Below, one piece after another: positions 8,390 to 18,386 of a DNA stretch of 64,000 nt; positions within the stretch are counted from its first letter, which is position 1; every line of letters starts with the position of its first letter. The stretch comes from Helicovermis profundi (GTDB taxonomy: Bacteria; Bacillota; Clostridia; Peptostreptococcales; Acidaminobacteraceae): the NCBI RefSeq assembly GCF_033097505.1, contig NZ_AP028654.1, positions 2,314,001 to 2,378,000 of the forward strand, in the 5' to 3' direction. The notes under the pieces were generated by a model. That model ran no database searches. It saw only the letters and a list, made by a program, of their open reading frames with translations, and was not told the DNA's origin. Position numbers and translations under genes: made by a program.

Positions 8390-8428
8390 GCATCACAGTG
8401 TGTGTAATTTTTCCACACACTGTGATGC
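8390..8428. promoter_or_regulatory. Perfect 15-bp inverted repeat: activator site and/or terminator
   Basis: Arms 8390-8404 (GCATCACAGTGTGTG) and 8414-8428 are exact complements around a 9-base spacer. The motif ATGCACAC occurs again at 8435-8442. It lies about 100 bases upstream of the -12 element, a normal distance for a sigma-54 activator site. On the minus strand it is followed by CTTTTATTTTG and so could also end the activator transcript. The sequence does not decide between the two, and both may hold. Confidence 0.65.
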
Positions 8429-8478
8429 ACACTAATGCACACTCTTTTAGCAAATTAAATAATTCTTCATTTATTAAA

Positions 8479-11151
8479 CTAATTGCTATTTTGTATTATC
8501 ATATATAATATATATGCTTTCTCGCTTTTAGTTAAACGAATATCATATTTTTGTTCAATAGTCATAATTTCGCCATTTATAACACTATACTTTTCTTTGT
8601 TTTCTTCAATAAAATTTCCTACATTTTCAAATTCTTTTGTAATTTCATTTTTTACTTTTTTATCAATTAAAAAACAAATATGAAGCAGTATTCCAGTAAA
8701 TACCTCAGTAGTTATCGAAATACTAACATGAAATAATAAACTTCCAATGAAACTTTTTACTAATATTACAAGTTCTTTTGCATTAACAACTTCTATATGT
8801 TCTTTTAAAGACTCACTTATACTATCAATCATTTCTTCTTTTTTTAGTATTTTATCAAGTTTTTCTTTTCCTTTACCTGCGAAATAATCAATGGCAGGTA
8901 TAAAAGGAATTTCTTTTGAATCAATATCTATAGTACTTACTACCGCAAGAATTTCATTTTCTCTTTTAATTTTCTCCAAAGAATTTTTAAATTCGTGTTT
9001 ATCTAAAATATTTAAAGTCATAACTTTTATATTTTTATCTTTAATATTTTTTTCAAGTATTGATTTAATTTTTTTTGATGCTCCTTCACCTGTAAAACAA
9101 ACTGAAACAATAATTTTAGATTTACTTAAGTGAATTGTTTCTCCATTAGAATTTATATTTTTATATGCACATGTACTATAAATTTCTGTTAATTCTCTTC
9201 CAAGCGTAGCTTTTCTAAGCGCTTCTATCACAAGTGGAGTACTCGCTTTATCTATAGTTTTTATATCAATAGAAAGCTCTTCTTTAATCATATCGGCAAA
9301 ATTTACCAATGAACCCATATCTACTAAAAATAAAATCCCTTTACTAGTACTATTTAAATTAAGTATTTTATTTTTTAATAGTTCATACATGACTTTTACA
9401 TCCATACTAAGGGGCATATCAATGGCAATACCATGATTAGTTCCAACTAAAGTATTTGCTACATTCATCATACTAGTAGCAGTTGTGCTTCCATGCATCA
9501 TAAGAATAACACTAACCCTATCATTATTTTCCTTTGTTACTTCGTAAGGATTTGAAGCAATAAACATTGTAATATATCCTATTTCATCTAGGGAAATATC
9601 AATTTCAAATTTATCTTCTATATATTTTGCAATCTCCATTGCAACTAAAAATTCTTTTTTAAATTTCTTTCTTACACTATTGAGCTTTGGGTGATATATC
9701 TTAGCTCCATTTCTAATTCTTTCTATGGAACTATCTAAATGAAGTGAAAATGCATAAAAAGTTTTTTCATCGTAATCCTTTTCTAATTTTTTTCTAGCAT
9801 AATTTAGTACATACTCTGCTATTTCTAAAATATCTTTATGTACTATTTTTTCAATTTCTTCTCTTTTTTTCTTTATCGAAAAATCAACAATATAATTCTT
9901 AAAATGCTTCTCTATATCAATATCTAATATATTTTTTATCTCATCACTTTTAAGGCCCTTTTGCTTTAAATGATTAACTTTATCTTCAATTTCATTATAA
10001 TATATGAAATCCTCTTCATCCGAAACAAGTAATTCTTCTGAAAATTCTTTATATGAAAATCTAATAATATCATCTTTGGATTTTAACAGTGAATTTACTT
10101 CATTTCTATTTTCTTTAATATTCATAACACCCATTTTTACATGAACAGGTAAATCTGAATTATTAACCAATATATAATCCTTTTCTTTATATTTGTAATT
10201 TAAAAAAGCTTTAGCACATGAAAGTTGTATATCACTTTTTAACTGTCCAATATTATTAAGACAATCATAAAGCAATATTGAAATTATCGCATTTTTATTA
10301 ATATAAATGCTTTTATTAACTCTTTTTGATTCATCAATAATAAATTTTTCAATAAGATTATAACGTTCTTTAACAGTTCTCTCTCTTAGCGGGGGAATAG
10401 TAATCGTCATCGGAATTCTTCTAGTAAAAGTCTTAAGTAAATAAGAAGTAGGATCTTCAGTAGTGGCAGCTATTATCTGAACTTTTGCTGTTTCTATTTT
10501 TTCAGTTTCTCCTAATTTTCTAAACTCCTCACTATCAATAAAGGTAAATAACATCTCTTGACCTTGTGGTGATAATCTATGCACTTCATCTAAAAACAAA
10601 ATTCCACCATCTGCTTTTTTTAGAAGACCATTTTTATCTTTATCAGCTCCTGTATATGCACCTTTTTTCACTCCAAAAATTTGAGAAATTAAAAGCTGTG
10701 GATTTTCTGAATAATCCGCACAATTAAATCTAATAAAAGAGGCCTCTTTATCTATCATATTAGTTTCTTTTGCATAATCAAACATTAACTTTGCAAACAT
10801 AGATTTGCCTACACCAGTTTCTCCTAGGATCAAAGTATGAAGTCCTCTAGGCGGATAAAGTATAGCTGCTTTTGCTTTTTGAATTGCAACTTGAAGAGAA
10901 TATTTTGCTCCTATAAGAAAATCAATATCACTCTTATTATCATCTTTGTTACTATTTTTTAAAGTGTTAGCTTTCAACCTGTAATATACTGGTCTTCCAG
11001 AAGTTTTCTCTAATTTTCCTTCAGCGCATAGTTGATTTAGGTATCTACTGGTTGTACTTCTATCAATAGAGAGTTTTACTCCTAGTTCTTTAGCAGAAAG
11101 ACTAGCATTAGTCTCATGAATTATTTGAATTATTTGTTCTTTTTTAGTCAT
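8479..11151 (-). CDS. LevR-type sigma-54 activator with PRD and PTS-like domains
   Basis: An 890-residue transcription activator. It has an N-terminal winged helix (about 1-60, IDRSTTSRYLNQL), then an AAA+ domain with Walker A GETGVGKS near 110, the sigma-54-contacting loop GAYTGA near 165 (F to Y variant of GAFTGA) and GGILFLDEVHRL near 185. Next come PRD1 (about 450-550), an EIIA-Man-like domain with phospho-His in VILMMHGS, an EIIB-like part (VCFTGEGAS) and PRD2 at the C-terminus. Phosphorylation by HPr and the IIA/IIB proteins should tune activity. ATG 11151 is chosen over 11160, which abuts the AAAGG site. It is 39 bases below the thioesterase gene and controls the operon that follows, by inference. 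Confidence 0.93.
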   Translation of the reverse strand: MTKKEQIIQIIHETNASLSAKELGVKLSIDRSTTSRYLNQLCAEGKLEKTSGRPVYYRLKANTLKNSNKDDNKSDIDFLIGAKYSLQVAIQKAKAAILYPPRGLHTLILGETGVGKSMFAKLMFDYAKETNMIDKEASFIRFNCADYSENPQLLISQIFGVKKGAYTGADKDKNGLLKKADGGILFLDEVHRLSPQGQEMLFTFIDSEEFRKLGETEKIETAKVQIIAATTEDPTSYLLKTFTRRIPMTITIPPLRERTVKERYNLIEKFIIDESKRVNKSIYINKNAIISILLYDCLNNIGQLKSDIQLSCAKAFLNYKYKEKDYILVNNSDLPVHVKMGVMNIKENRNEVNSLLKSKDDIIRFSYKEFSEELLVSDEEDFIYYNEIEDKVNHLKQKGLKSDEIKNILDIDIEKHFKNYIVDFSIKKKREEIEKIVHKDILEIAEYVLNYARKKLEKDYDEKTFYAFSLHLDSSIERIRNGAKIYHPKLNSVRKKFKKEFLVAMEIAKYIEDKFEIDISLDEIGYITMFIASNPYEVTKENNDRVSVILMMHGSTTATSMMNVANTLVGTNHGIAIDMPLSMDVKVMYELLKNKILNLNSTSKGILFLVDMGSLVNFADMIKEELSIDIKTIDKASTPLVIEALRKATLGRELTEIYSTCAYKNINSNGETIHLSKSKIIVSVCFTGEGASKKIKSILEKNIKDKNIKVMTLNILDKHEFKNSLEKIKRENEILAVVSTIDIDSKEIPFIPAIDYFAGKGKEKLDKILKKEEMIDSISESLKEHIEVVNAKELVILVKSFIGSLLFHVSISITTEVFTGILLHICFLIDKKVKNEITKEFENVGNFIEENKEKYSVINGEIMTIEQKYDIRLTKSEKAYILYMIIQNSN

Positions 11152-11190
11152 GATTATCATCCTTTAGGAATAGTACAATTATATTTACTA

Positions 11191-11604
11191 CTAAATAAGG
11201 CTATAAAGAATATCCAAAAACTCTTTATTTAGTGTTTTTATTCTCACTGGTTTTAGAGTTTTATCTACAAAAGCATGAAGAGTTTTGCCTTCAGCAAGTA
11301 CTTCATCAGTATTTTTTCTTATAACAGTATAACTTAACTCTATTTTAATTCCTTTAAACATCGATACTCTTGTTCGTATTAATAGTTCATCATCATAATA
11401 AGCCGCTTTTTTATATAGACAGTGTGTTTCAAGTACAGGCATTATAATACCATCTTTTTCTAATCTATCATATGAATATCCTAACTTCCTAAAAAATTCT
11501 GCCCTTCCAACTTCAAAATAAACATAATAATTAGAATGATAAATTACTCCCATTTTGTCTGTTTCTTCGTATCTTGTTCTTATTAGTGCATCATTAGATT
11601 TCAT
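11191..11604 (-). CDS. YbgC-like hot-dog acyl-CoA thioesterase
   Basis: A 137-residue single hot-dog domain with the 4-hydroxybenzoyl-CoA thioesterase / YbgC signature: RYEETDKMGVIYHSNYYVYFEVGRAEFFR, where D in ETDKMG is the usual catalytic Asp. It probably hydrolyses a short acyl-CoA in the cytoplasm, substrate unknown. ATG 11604 is preceded by AGAGGG at good spacing. An earlier in-frame TTG at 11622 has no such site. It stands directly upstream of the LevR-type gene (39-base gap), so the two may share a transcript without any obvious metabolic link. Confidence 0.85.
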   Translation of the reverse strand: MKSNDALIRTRYEETDKMGVIYHSNYYVYFEVGRAEFFRKLGYSYDRLEKDGIIMPVLETHCLYKKAAYYDDELLIRTRVSMFKGIKIELSYTVIRKNTDEVLAEGKTLHAFVDKTLKPVRIKTLNKEFLDILYSLI

Positions 11605-11673
11605 GATTAACCCTCTTTTCAATATATTTTCAATAATTCATTATATCACAATAAATATTAGTGTGAAATCTTC

Positions 11674-11708
11674 AAAAAAAAATGGTGAATTTATAAAATA
11701 AATTCACC
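11674..11708 (-). terminator. Rho-independent terminator after pyk
   Basis: GGTGAATTTAT and its complement (11684-11708) form a tight stem, followed on the minus strand by ATTTTTTTTT. It ends the pfkA-pyk transcript before the thioesterase gene. Confidence 0.9.
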
Positions 11709-11775
11709 TAAGTAAAGGGTTATACGTTAAAAATGTTTTACTTTGCCTCTTCAGGCTTCCTATCACTAGGATATA

Positions 11776-13536
11776 TTATAATACTCTGGTTTCACCAGCG
11801 TATACAATACCTTTAATTGAATCAAGTGTTACAATATCGCCATCTTTCATAATTGAAATAGCATTTTTTGCACCAATTACCGCTGGCTTCTTAAGAGAAA
11901 GAGCAACTATAGCCGCATGAGAAGTGTAACCACCTTCTTCAACTATTAGTCCAGAACTTCTTTCAATAAATTTCATCATATCTTTTTCAGTTGAAGTAGC
12001 AACCAAAATATCTCCGTCTTTAAATTTTAACTCAGCTTCCTTAGGAGTGCTTGCAATACAAACTCTTCCTATTATAGCTGCATTACCAATTCCAGTTCCT
12101 TTGAAAAGTACTTCTCCAACAATATGAACTTTCATTAAGTTAGTCGCTCCCGCTACACCTACTGGAACACCAGCAGTTATAACTGCAAGTTCACCTTTTT
12201 TAAGGTATCCAGCATTTTTAGCAGCTTCAACAGATAAATCAAATATTTCATCAGTTGATTTCGCTTCTTTAATTTTTAAAGAGTAAACACCCCAAACAAG
12301 AGAAAGCTTTCTTCTTACACTTTCAAAAGAAGTTACAGCTATTACTGGAGATTTTGGTCTAAATTTAGAAACTTTTCTAGCAGTAAAACCTGAAGACGTA
12401 GCAGAAATAATTGCTGCCGCTTTTAGGTCATTTGCAGTAGTTACAGTTGCATGAGACACTGCATAAGTAACTCCATCATCTACAAGTTGTCTTGTTTTAG
12501 AAGCAAGAATTGCATCATAATCTAAAACTTCTTCCGTTGCACTAATAATTCTACTCATAGTCTTAACTGATTCAACAGGGTATTTTCCTGCTGCAGTTTC
12601 TCCTGAAAGCATTACTGCATCAGTACCATCATAGATTGCGTTCGCAACATCTGTAGCTTCTGCTCTAGTTGGTCTTGGATTTCTAATCATAGAATCAAGC
12701 ATTTGTGTTGCTGTAATTACTGGTTTACCAGCTTTATTACATTTTTTTATCATCATTTTTTGTACAATAGGTACTTGTTCAGTTGGAATTTCAACTCCAA
12801 GATCCCCTCTGGCTACCATTAAACCATCAGAAACTTCTAATATTTCATCAAGATTATCTACACCTTCTTGATTTTCAATTTTTGAAATAATATGAATATC
12901 AAATGCATCATTTCTTTCCAAAATTCTTCTTATTTCTAAAACGTCACTAGCTTTTCTAATAAATGAAGCTGCAACAAAATCTATTCCTTGCTCAATACCA
13001 AATTCAATATCAGCAATATCTTTTTCAGTTATTGCAGGAAGCTTAATACTTACTCCAGGTACATTAACACCTTTATGATTTTTAACAGGTCCTGCATTTA
13101 ATACCTTACATTTAATATCTTTTCCATTAATCCCAACTACTTCAAGACCAACTAATCCATCGTCAAGAAGAATAGTATCACCAAGAACTACATCATTATT
13201 AAGTCCTTCATAAGTAATTGAACATCTATTTTGATCTCCAATTACACTTTGGTCTGTTGTTAATGTAAAATCTTGACCTTCAACAAGATTAACAACATCA
13301 ACACTAAACTTACCCGTTCTAATTTCAGGTCCTTTAGTATCTAATAAAAGAGCAACAGGAACACCAAGTTCAGCCCTAACTTCTTTTACCATATTCATTC
13401 TACCAAGTTGTTCTTCGTGGTCTCCGTGTGAAAAGTTAAATCTAGCAACATTAAGTCCACTATTAACTAGATCTGCAAATAATTCTTTTTCACTACTAGC
13501 AGGTCCAAGTGTACATACAATCTTAGTTTTTTTCAT
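11776..13536 (-). CDS. pyk: Pyruvate kinase with C-terminal PEP-utilising mobile domain
   Basis: A 586-residue glycolytic enzyme making pyruvate and ATP from PEP and ADP. The barrel carries KTKIVCTLGPAS, RFNFSHGDHEEQ, LLDTKGPEIRTG, ISKIENQEGVDNLDEIL, MVARGDLGVEIP and TATQMLDSM. The B domain sits near residues 70-170 and the A/C interface near 350-470. The last roughly 100 residues form an extra domain like the phosphohistidine domain of enzyme I (EEGGYTSHAAIVAL), as in Bacillus and clostridial pyruvate kinases, which explains the length over 470. The ATG follows AAGGGAGAT. It is 34 bases after pfkA and closed by the terminator at 11674-11708. Confidence 0.97.
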   Translation of the reverse strand: MKKTKIVCTLGPASSEKELFADLVNSGLNVARFNFSHGDHEEQLGRMNMVKEVRAELGVPVALLLDTKGPEIRTGKFSVDVVNLVEGQDFTLTTDQSVIGDQNRCSITYEGLNNDVVLGDTILLDDGLVGLEVVGINGKDIKCKVLNAGPVKNHKGVNVPGVSIKLPAITEKDIADIEFGIEQGIDFVAASFIRKASDVLEIRRILERNDAFDIHIISKIENQEGVDNLDEILEVSDGLMVARGDLGVEIPTEQVPIVQKMMIKKCNKAGKPVITATQMLDSMIRNPRPTRAEATDVANAIYDGTDAVMLSGETAAGKYPVESVKTMSRIISATEEVLDYDAILASKTRQLVDDGVTYAVSHATVTTANDLKAAAIISATSSGFTARKVSKFRPKSPVIAVTSFESVRRKLSLVWGVYSLKIKEAKSTDEIFDLSVEAAKNAGYLKKGELAVITAGVPVGVAGATNLMKVHIVGEVLFKGTGIGNAAIIGRVCIASTPKEAELKFKDGDILVATSTEKDMMKFIERSSGLIVEEGGYTSHAAIVALSLKKPAVIGAKNAISIMKDGDIVTLDSIKGIVYAGETRVL

Positions 13537-13570
13537 TATTATCTCCCTTTTATATACTAAAATATTAATA

Positions 13571-14530
13571 CTATATAGATAACATATCAGCTAAATCATA
13601 CATGCAATGATCCATTTCTTTTTTCATGGTAATTGCTTCAGTAATATCCATATCAAATACTTTATTTCCATTTGTTCCAAGCGCCCTACTTTTTTTACCT
13701 TCAATTAGAAGTTCTACTGCTTTAGATCCAAATTTGCTTGCAAGAATTCTATCAAATGCAGTTGGGCTTCCACCTCTTTGAAGATATCCAATTACAGATA
13801 CTCTAACATCAATTCCTGTCTTATTTTTAATAGCCTCTGCAAATTCATATGGCTTACCTACTCCTTCAGCTAATAAAATAATGCTATGAACTTTCCCCCT
13901 ATTTTGTCCTTGAATTAGTTTTTTACATATATCGTCATAAGTAAAATCTATTTCAGGAACAATTATTGTTTCAGCGCCTCCAGCTATACCAGAATAAAGA
14001 GCAATATCCCCGCAACTTCTACCCATTACTTCGATAATTGACGCTCTTTGATGCGATGACGATGTATCACGTATATTACCTACTGCATTAACTACAGTGT
14101 TAATAGCAGTATCAAAACCAACTGTATAATCAGTATAAGCAAGGTCGTTATCAATCGTTCCAGGTATTCCGATTGTTGGTATTCCAGCATCAGACAACCT
14201 TTTCGCTCCCATAAACGAACCATCACCACCTATTACAACAAGTCCATCTATATTGAACATTTTAAGAACTTCTACGCCTCTTTTTATACCTTCATCTTTT
14301 TTAAATTCTAAACATCTAGCACTTTGAAGAATAGTTCCACCTCTTTGAATAATATCTCCTACTGAAGATACATCCATTTCAAAAATGTCGCCTTCAATAA
14401 GCCCTTGGTAACCTCTCCTAATACCAGACACCTTTAAACCTTTGTAAATAGCAACTCTAACCACAGCTCTAAGAGCAGCATTCATGCCAGGAGCATCTCC
14501 ACCACTAGTTAAAACACCTATTCTTTTCAT
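13571..14530 (-). CDS. pfkA: ATP-dependent 6-phosphofructokinase
   Basis: A 319-residue PfkA that phosphorylates fructose-6-phosphate. It has [40 protein letters not shown], the catalytic [16 protein letters not shown] loop and [16 protein letters not shown], at normal family length. ATG 14530 is preceded by GAGGTGG. A longer in-frame start at 14593 adds an unconserved hydrophobic tail without a ribosome site. It lies 34 bases upstream of pyk as in many Firmicutes, with dnaE further upstream. The upstream gap holds copy C of a repeated hairpin element. Confidence 0.97.
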   Translation of the reverse strand: MKRIGVLTSGGDAPGMNAALRAVVRVAIYKGLKVSGIRRGYQGLIEGDIFEMDVSSVGDIIQRGGTILQSARCLEFKKDEGIKRGVEVLKMFNIDGLVVIGGDGSFMGAKRLSDAGIPTIGIPGTIDNDLAYTDYTVGFDTAINTVVNAVGNIRDTSSSHQRASIIEVMGRSCGDIALYSGIAGGAETIIVPEIDFTYDDICKKLIQGQNRGKVHSIILLAEGVGKPYEFAEAIKNKTGIDVRVSVIGYLQRGGSPTAFDRILASKFGSKAVELLIEGKKSRALGTNGNKVFDMDITEAITMKKEMDHCMYDLADMLSI

Positions 14531-14605
14531 ATTCCACCTCAATTTCAAATATATAATAATAAACCCAAAAGAGTTAAAATTCATCAGAATCAATAAACCA
14601 ACAAA

Positions 14606-14753
14606 ACTTCTAAAATTTAGATGAATATTAAGTATTCATCTAAAAATAGAAACTGCGCTCTGCGCTACTAAAAACATTATCCAATACCTTTTTAAGTTAC
14701 TTATCTCAAAACTTTTAAAAGTTAGAGTATAAAACTATTAGAATTGGATAAAT
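14606..14753. repeat. Two-hairpin intergenic element, divergent copy C
   Basis: The 343-base gap 14531-14873 holds a hairpin (14608-14651, arms ending TTCTA/TAGAA) and a second long hairpin closed by TATCCAAT (14678-14685) and ATTGGATA (14743-14750). In order and in the shared words AACATWATCC, CCTTTTT, TTAGAA and GGATAAA it matches copies A (56595-56733) and B (59240-59380), but most stem sequence differs. It also has about 20 extra bases with a doubled TGCGCT between hairpins. The rest of the gap (14754-14873) shows nothing I recognise. Confidence 0.6.
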
Positions 14754-14873
14754 ATTTTCAGCTGTCCGTTTTTCGTCCATATGGTTTTTCTACGTCCCAG
14801 TAAATAAAAACATAATTAATTTTACTGCATTTTACTCTAAAATTCAATGTTTTTGTGAAAAAAAACTGGATTT

Positions 14874-17800
14874 TTATTTTAAAACCACATTTTCTTCTCC
14901 TAAATATTTTTTTAACTCTTTAATCATCCCTATTTCACTTGATACCCATAATTTTTTATCAACTATCATTTTCTTTTTTTCATTTGCTAAATAAATTACA
15001 ACTTTATTTTCTCCTTTATAATTTTTTAATATACTATATATTCTCTTTATTACAATCTCATCATATGAATCTATTTTTATAAATATTCGCTTTCTATTTA
15101 ACTCTTTTCTAATATATTTTTTTGAATTTTCTTCGTTTAATATTTCAATATCATCTAATATCATCTTTATATCATTTTCATCTTTTACATTAATTCGTCC
15201 TCTAGCGACGATAAATTCGCCGATATTAATAATATTTCTTCTTCTAATAAATAGTCGTGGGAAAACTATCGCTTCAATTACACCATTGTAATCTTCAATA
15301 TTTATAAATGACATCATTTCATTTTTTCTTGTATTTTTATTTGTAATTTTACTAATTACTCCCGCTATAACAATTGATTTTCCTTCAACATTCATTATAT
15401 TTTCTTCATTAATATTCACTAAATCAAAAGTATCCATTTTATCAATCAGTTCTCTATATGTTTCAAGCGGATGTGAACTTAAATAAACACCTATCATTTC
15501 CTTTTCAAAATTCAATTTTTCCATAAGTGGAAATTCTTTTATATTTGGATACTTGAATTTTGAAATATCACCCATATCAATATCCATATTGGAGTCAAAA
15601 AGTGAAAATTGTCCTTTAACATTATTCCTACTTTTAATATGAATACTCTCAATTATACTTTCATACATACTTATTAATTGAGATCTCTTTAATCTAAAAG
15701 AATCAAATGTTCCAGATTTTATCATACTTTCAACTGCTTTTTTATTTAATTCTTTAGGATCAACTCTTTCACAAAAATTATTAAAATCACTAAATTCACC
15801 GTTTTTTCTTTCCTCTAAAACACTTTCAATCATGCCATTTCCAACATTTTTTATGGCTTTAAATGAATATCTAATTGCTCCATTTTCAACAGAAAAATTT
15901 TTAAATGATTTATTAATATCAGGAGGCAATATTTCAATACTATTTTTTCTACAATCATCAATATAGAGTGCAATTTTATTTTGATTTCCCATAAAACTAC
16001 TCATTAAAGAAGCTCTATATTCAAGTGGATAATGTGTTTTTAAAAATGCAGTTCTATAAATTATAATAGAATAACCTGCTGCATGTGACTTATTGAATGC
16101 ATATTTGGCAAAATCAATCATATCATCAAATATTTCATTTGCTTTTTTCTCATCAATTCCACGCCTAATACATCCATCTATAAGTATATTTCCATTAGCA
16201 TCTTTTTTTCCAAAAACGAAATTATTTCTTTCTTCCTCCATAACTTTCATTTTTTTCTTACTCATTGCACGCCTAACTAGGTCACTTCTACCAAAAGTAT
16301 ATCCGCCAAGATCCCTAACGATTTGCATTACCTGCTCTTGATAAACTAGACAACCGTATGTTACAGAAAGTATGGGCTTTAATTTATCAGTAATAAAATA
16401 ATCTTGATTTAAAGCATTTTTGTTTTTTAAATATTTCGGAATTGAATCCATCGGTCCAGGTCTATATAAGGAAGTAGCTGCAATTATATCTTCAAGTGAT
16501 GAAGGTTTTAGTTCTCGTAAAAATTTACGCATACCCGTACTTTCAAGTTGAAAAATACCAAGTGTATCTCCCTTTCCTATTAATTTATATACAGATTGAT
16601 CATCAAGTGGTATTTTTTCAATATCAATATCTATATTCCTACTTTTCTTAAGTAATTTTGTAGTATTTTTTATAACAGATAAAGTTCTAAGTCCTAAAAA
16701 ATCCATTTTTAATAATCCAAGTTCTTCAAGTAAAATCATATTGAACTGAGTAGAAACATTCCCATCTTGAAGATATAAAGGTACGTATTCATCAATTGAT
16801 TTTTTTGATATTACTATTCCAGCTGCATGTGTAGAAGTATGCCTAGGAACGCCTTCAATTTTTCTTGCTGTATCAATTAATTTCTTAATCATTTGATTTG
16901 ATTCATAAATATCTTTTAACTTTTTATTTTGTTTTATTGCTTTTTCAATTGTAATGCCAATTTGAAAAGGTATCTCCTTAGCAATTTTGTCTACCTCTGA
17001 ATATGGAATATTAAGGACTCTTCCCACATCTCTTATTGCAGCTTTTGCTCCAAAAGTACCAAATGTAATTATTTGCGCTACTTTATCTTTACCATATTTT
17101 TTGATAACATAATCAATTACTTCACTTCTTCTATCATCTTCAAAATCTATGTCAATATCAGGCATAGTAACTCTTTCAGGATTTAAAAACCTCTCAAAAA
17201 TTAAATCATATTCTAATGGATCAACTGTAGTTATATTTAAAACATATGAAACAATACTTCCATTACAAGAACCTCTACCTGGTCCAACAACAATACCATT
17301 GTCTTTTGCAAACTTAATAAAATCCCATACAATTAAAAAATAATCATTATATCCCATAGAATCAATTGTTTTAAGTTCAAATTCCAGTCTTTTAATATGC
17401 TTATCATTAACATCATAAAGTTTATTTAACCCCTTATAGCAAAGTTCTCTAAGTAACTCCTTAGCATTTTGATTTTCCTCTAATTCATACTCAGGTAAAT
17501 GCATTTCATTAAAATTAAAATCAAAATTACATTTTTCAGCTATTTTCACTGTATTTTCGATAGCAACTTTTGCATAAGGCATGGCACTTAGCATTTCTTC
17601 ATATGATTTAAAATAAAACTCATCCGAAGGAAATTTAAGCCTTTTTTCATCATCCACATGTTTTCCAGTTTGAATACAGAGTAAAACATCATGTGCATCA
17701 CTATCATGCTTATCAATATAATGGACATCATTAGTTGCTACAAGTTCAATTTCAGTATCTTTTGATAAACTTAATATATAAGGATTTATTTTTTTTTGTA

Positions 17801-18347
17801 AATTTAAACCTTGGTCTTGAATCTCTAAATAAAAATTACCTTTTCCCATAATACTATTTATTTTTAAAGCCATATTTTTTGCGTCTTCATATCTATTATC
17901 AATTAATAGCTTTTGTACATCTCCAGCTAAACAAGCACTAAGTGCAATTAACCCCTTCGAGTATTTAGAGAGCACTTTATAATCAATTCTTGGTTTATAA
18001 TAAAAACCTTTTGTAAACCCTAAAGAAACAAGTTTGATAAGATTTTTATAACCCACTTCATTTTTAGCTAGAAGAACCAAATGACCTCTTTTCTTATCTT
18101 CATTTCCATTTTTACTACTTAAATCATTTTCAGAAACATATACCTCACAGCCTATTATTGGCTTAATGCCATATTCTTTAGCTTTTTTATAAAAATCAAC
18201 AACTCCATACATAACACCATGGTCAGTAATAGCCACAGAAGTCATTCCTAACTTCTTTGCTTTTTCAAATAGCCTATCAGTACGGCAAAAACCGTCTAAT
18301 AGGCTATATTCTGTATGAAGGTGTAAATGAACAAATTTACTTTCCAT
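14874..18347 (-). CDS. dnaE: DNA polymerase III alpha subunit (DnaE)
   Basis: A 1157-residue replicative polymerase subunit of the DnaE class. The N-terminal PHP domain starts HLHTEYSLLDG and contains ITDHGVMYG. The palm carries VGPGRGSCNGSIVSY and the catalytic PDIDIDFEDDRR. The fingers and little-finger region has YQEQVMQIVRDLGGYT. The C-terminal OB-fold sits near 950-1050. There is no proofreading exonuclease insert, so this is DnaE and not PolC. Length matches the DnaE1-like group. The ATG follows GAGGATG. It lies 39 bases after a lipoprotein gene and before pfkA-pyk, a neighbourhood common in clostridia. Confidence 0.97.
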   Translation of the reverse strand: MESKFVHLHLHTEYSLLDGFCRTDRLFEKAKKLGMTSVAITDHGVMYGVVDFYKKAKEYGIKPIIGCEVYVSENDLSSKNGNEDKKRGHLVLLAKNEVGYKNLIKLVSLGFTKGFYYKPRIDYKVLSKYSKGLIALSACLAGDVQKLLIDNRYEDAKNMALKINSIMGKGNFYLEIQDQGLNLQKKINPYILSLSKDTEIELVATNDVHYIDKHDSDAHDVLLCIQTGKHVDDEKRLKFPSDEFYFKSYEEMLSAMPYAKVAIENTVKIAEKCNFDFNFNEMHLPEYELEENQNAKELLRELCYKGLNKLYDVNDKHIKRLEFELKTIDSMGYNDYFLIVWDFIKFAKDNGIVVGPGRGSCNGSIVSYVLNITTVDPLEYDLIFERFLNPERVTMPDIDIDFEDDRRSEVIDYVIKKYGKDKVAQIITFGTFGAKAAIRDVGRVLNIPYSEVDKIAKEIPFQIGITIEKAIKQNKKLKDIYESNQMIKKLIDTARKIEGVPRHTSTHAAGIVISKKSIDEYVPLYLQDGNVSTQFNMILLEELGLLKMDFLGLRTLSVIKNTTKLLKKSRNIDIDIEKIPLDDQSVYKLIGKGDTLGIFQLESTGMRKFLRELKPSSLEDIIAATSLYRPGPMDSIPKYLKNKNALNQDYFITDKLKPILSVTYGCLVYQEQVMQIVRDLGGYTFGRSDLVRRAMSKKKMKVMEEERNNFVFGKKDANGNILIDGCIRRGIDEKKANEIFDDMIDFAKYAFNKSHAAGYSIIIYRTAFLKTHYPLEYRASLMSSFMGNQNKIALYIDDCRKNSIEILPPDINKSFKNFSVENGAIRYSFKAIKNVGNGMIESVLEERKNGEFSDFNNFCERVDPKELNKKAVESMIKSGTFDSFRLKRSQLISMYESIIESIHIKSRNNVKGQFSLFDSNMDIDMGDISKFKYPNIKEFPLMEKLNFEKEMIGVYLSSHPLETYRELIDKMDTFDLVNINEENIMNVEGKSIVIAGVISKITNKNTRKNEMMSFINIEDYNGVIEAIVFPRLFIRRRNIINIGEFIVARGRINVKDENDIKMILDDIEILNEENSKKYIRKELNRKRIFIKIDSYDEIVIKRIYSILKNYKGENKVVIYLANEKKKMIVDKKLWVSSEIGMIKELKKYLGEENVVLK

Positions 18348-18386
18348 TTTTACACATCCTCTATAATGAACATTATATATTTTTTT

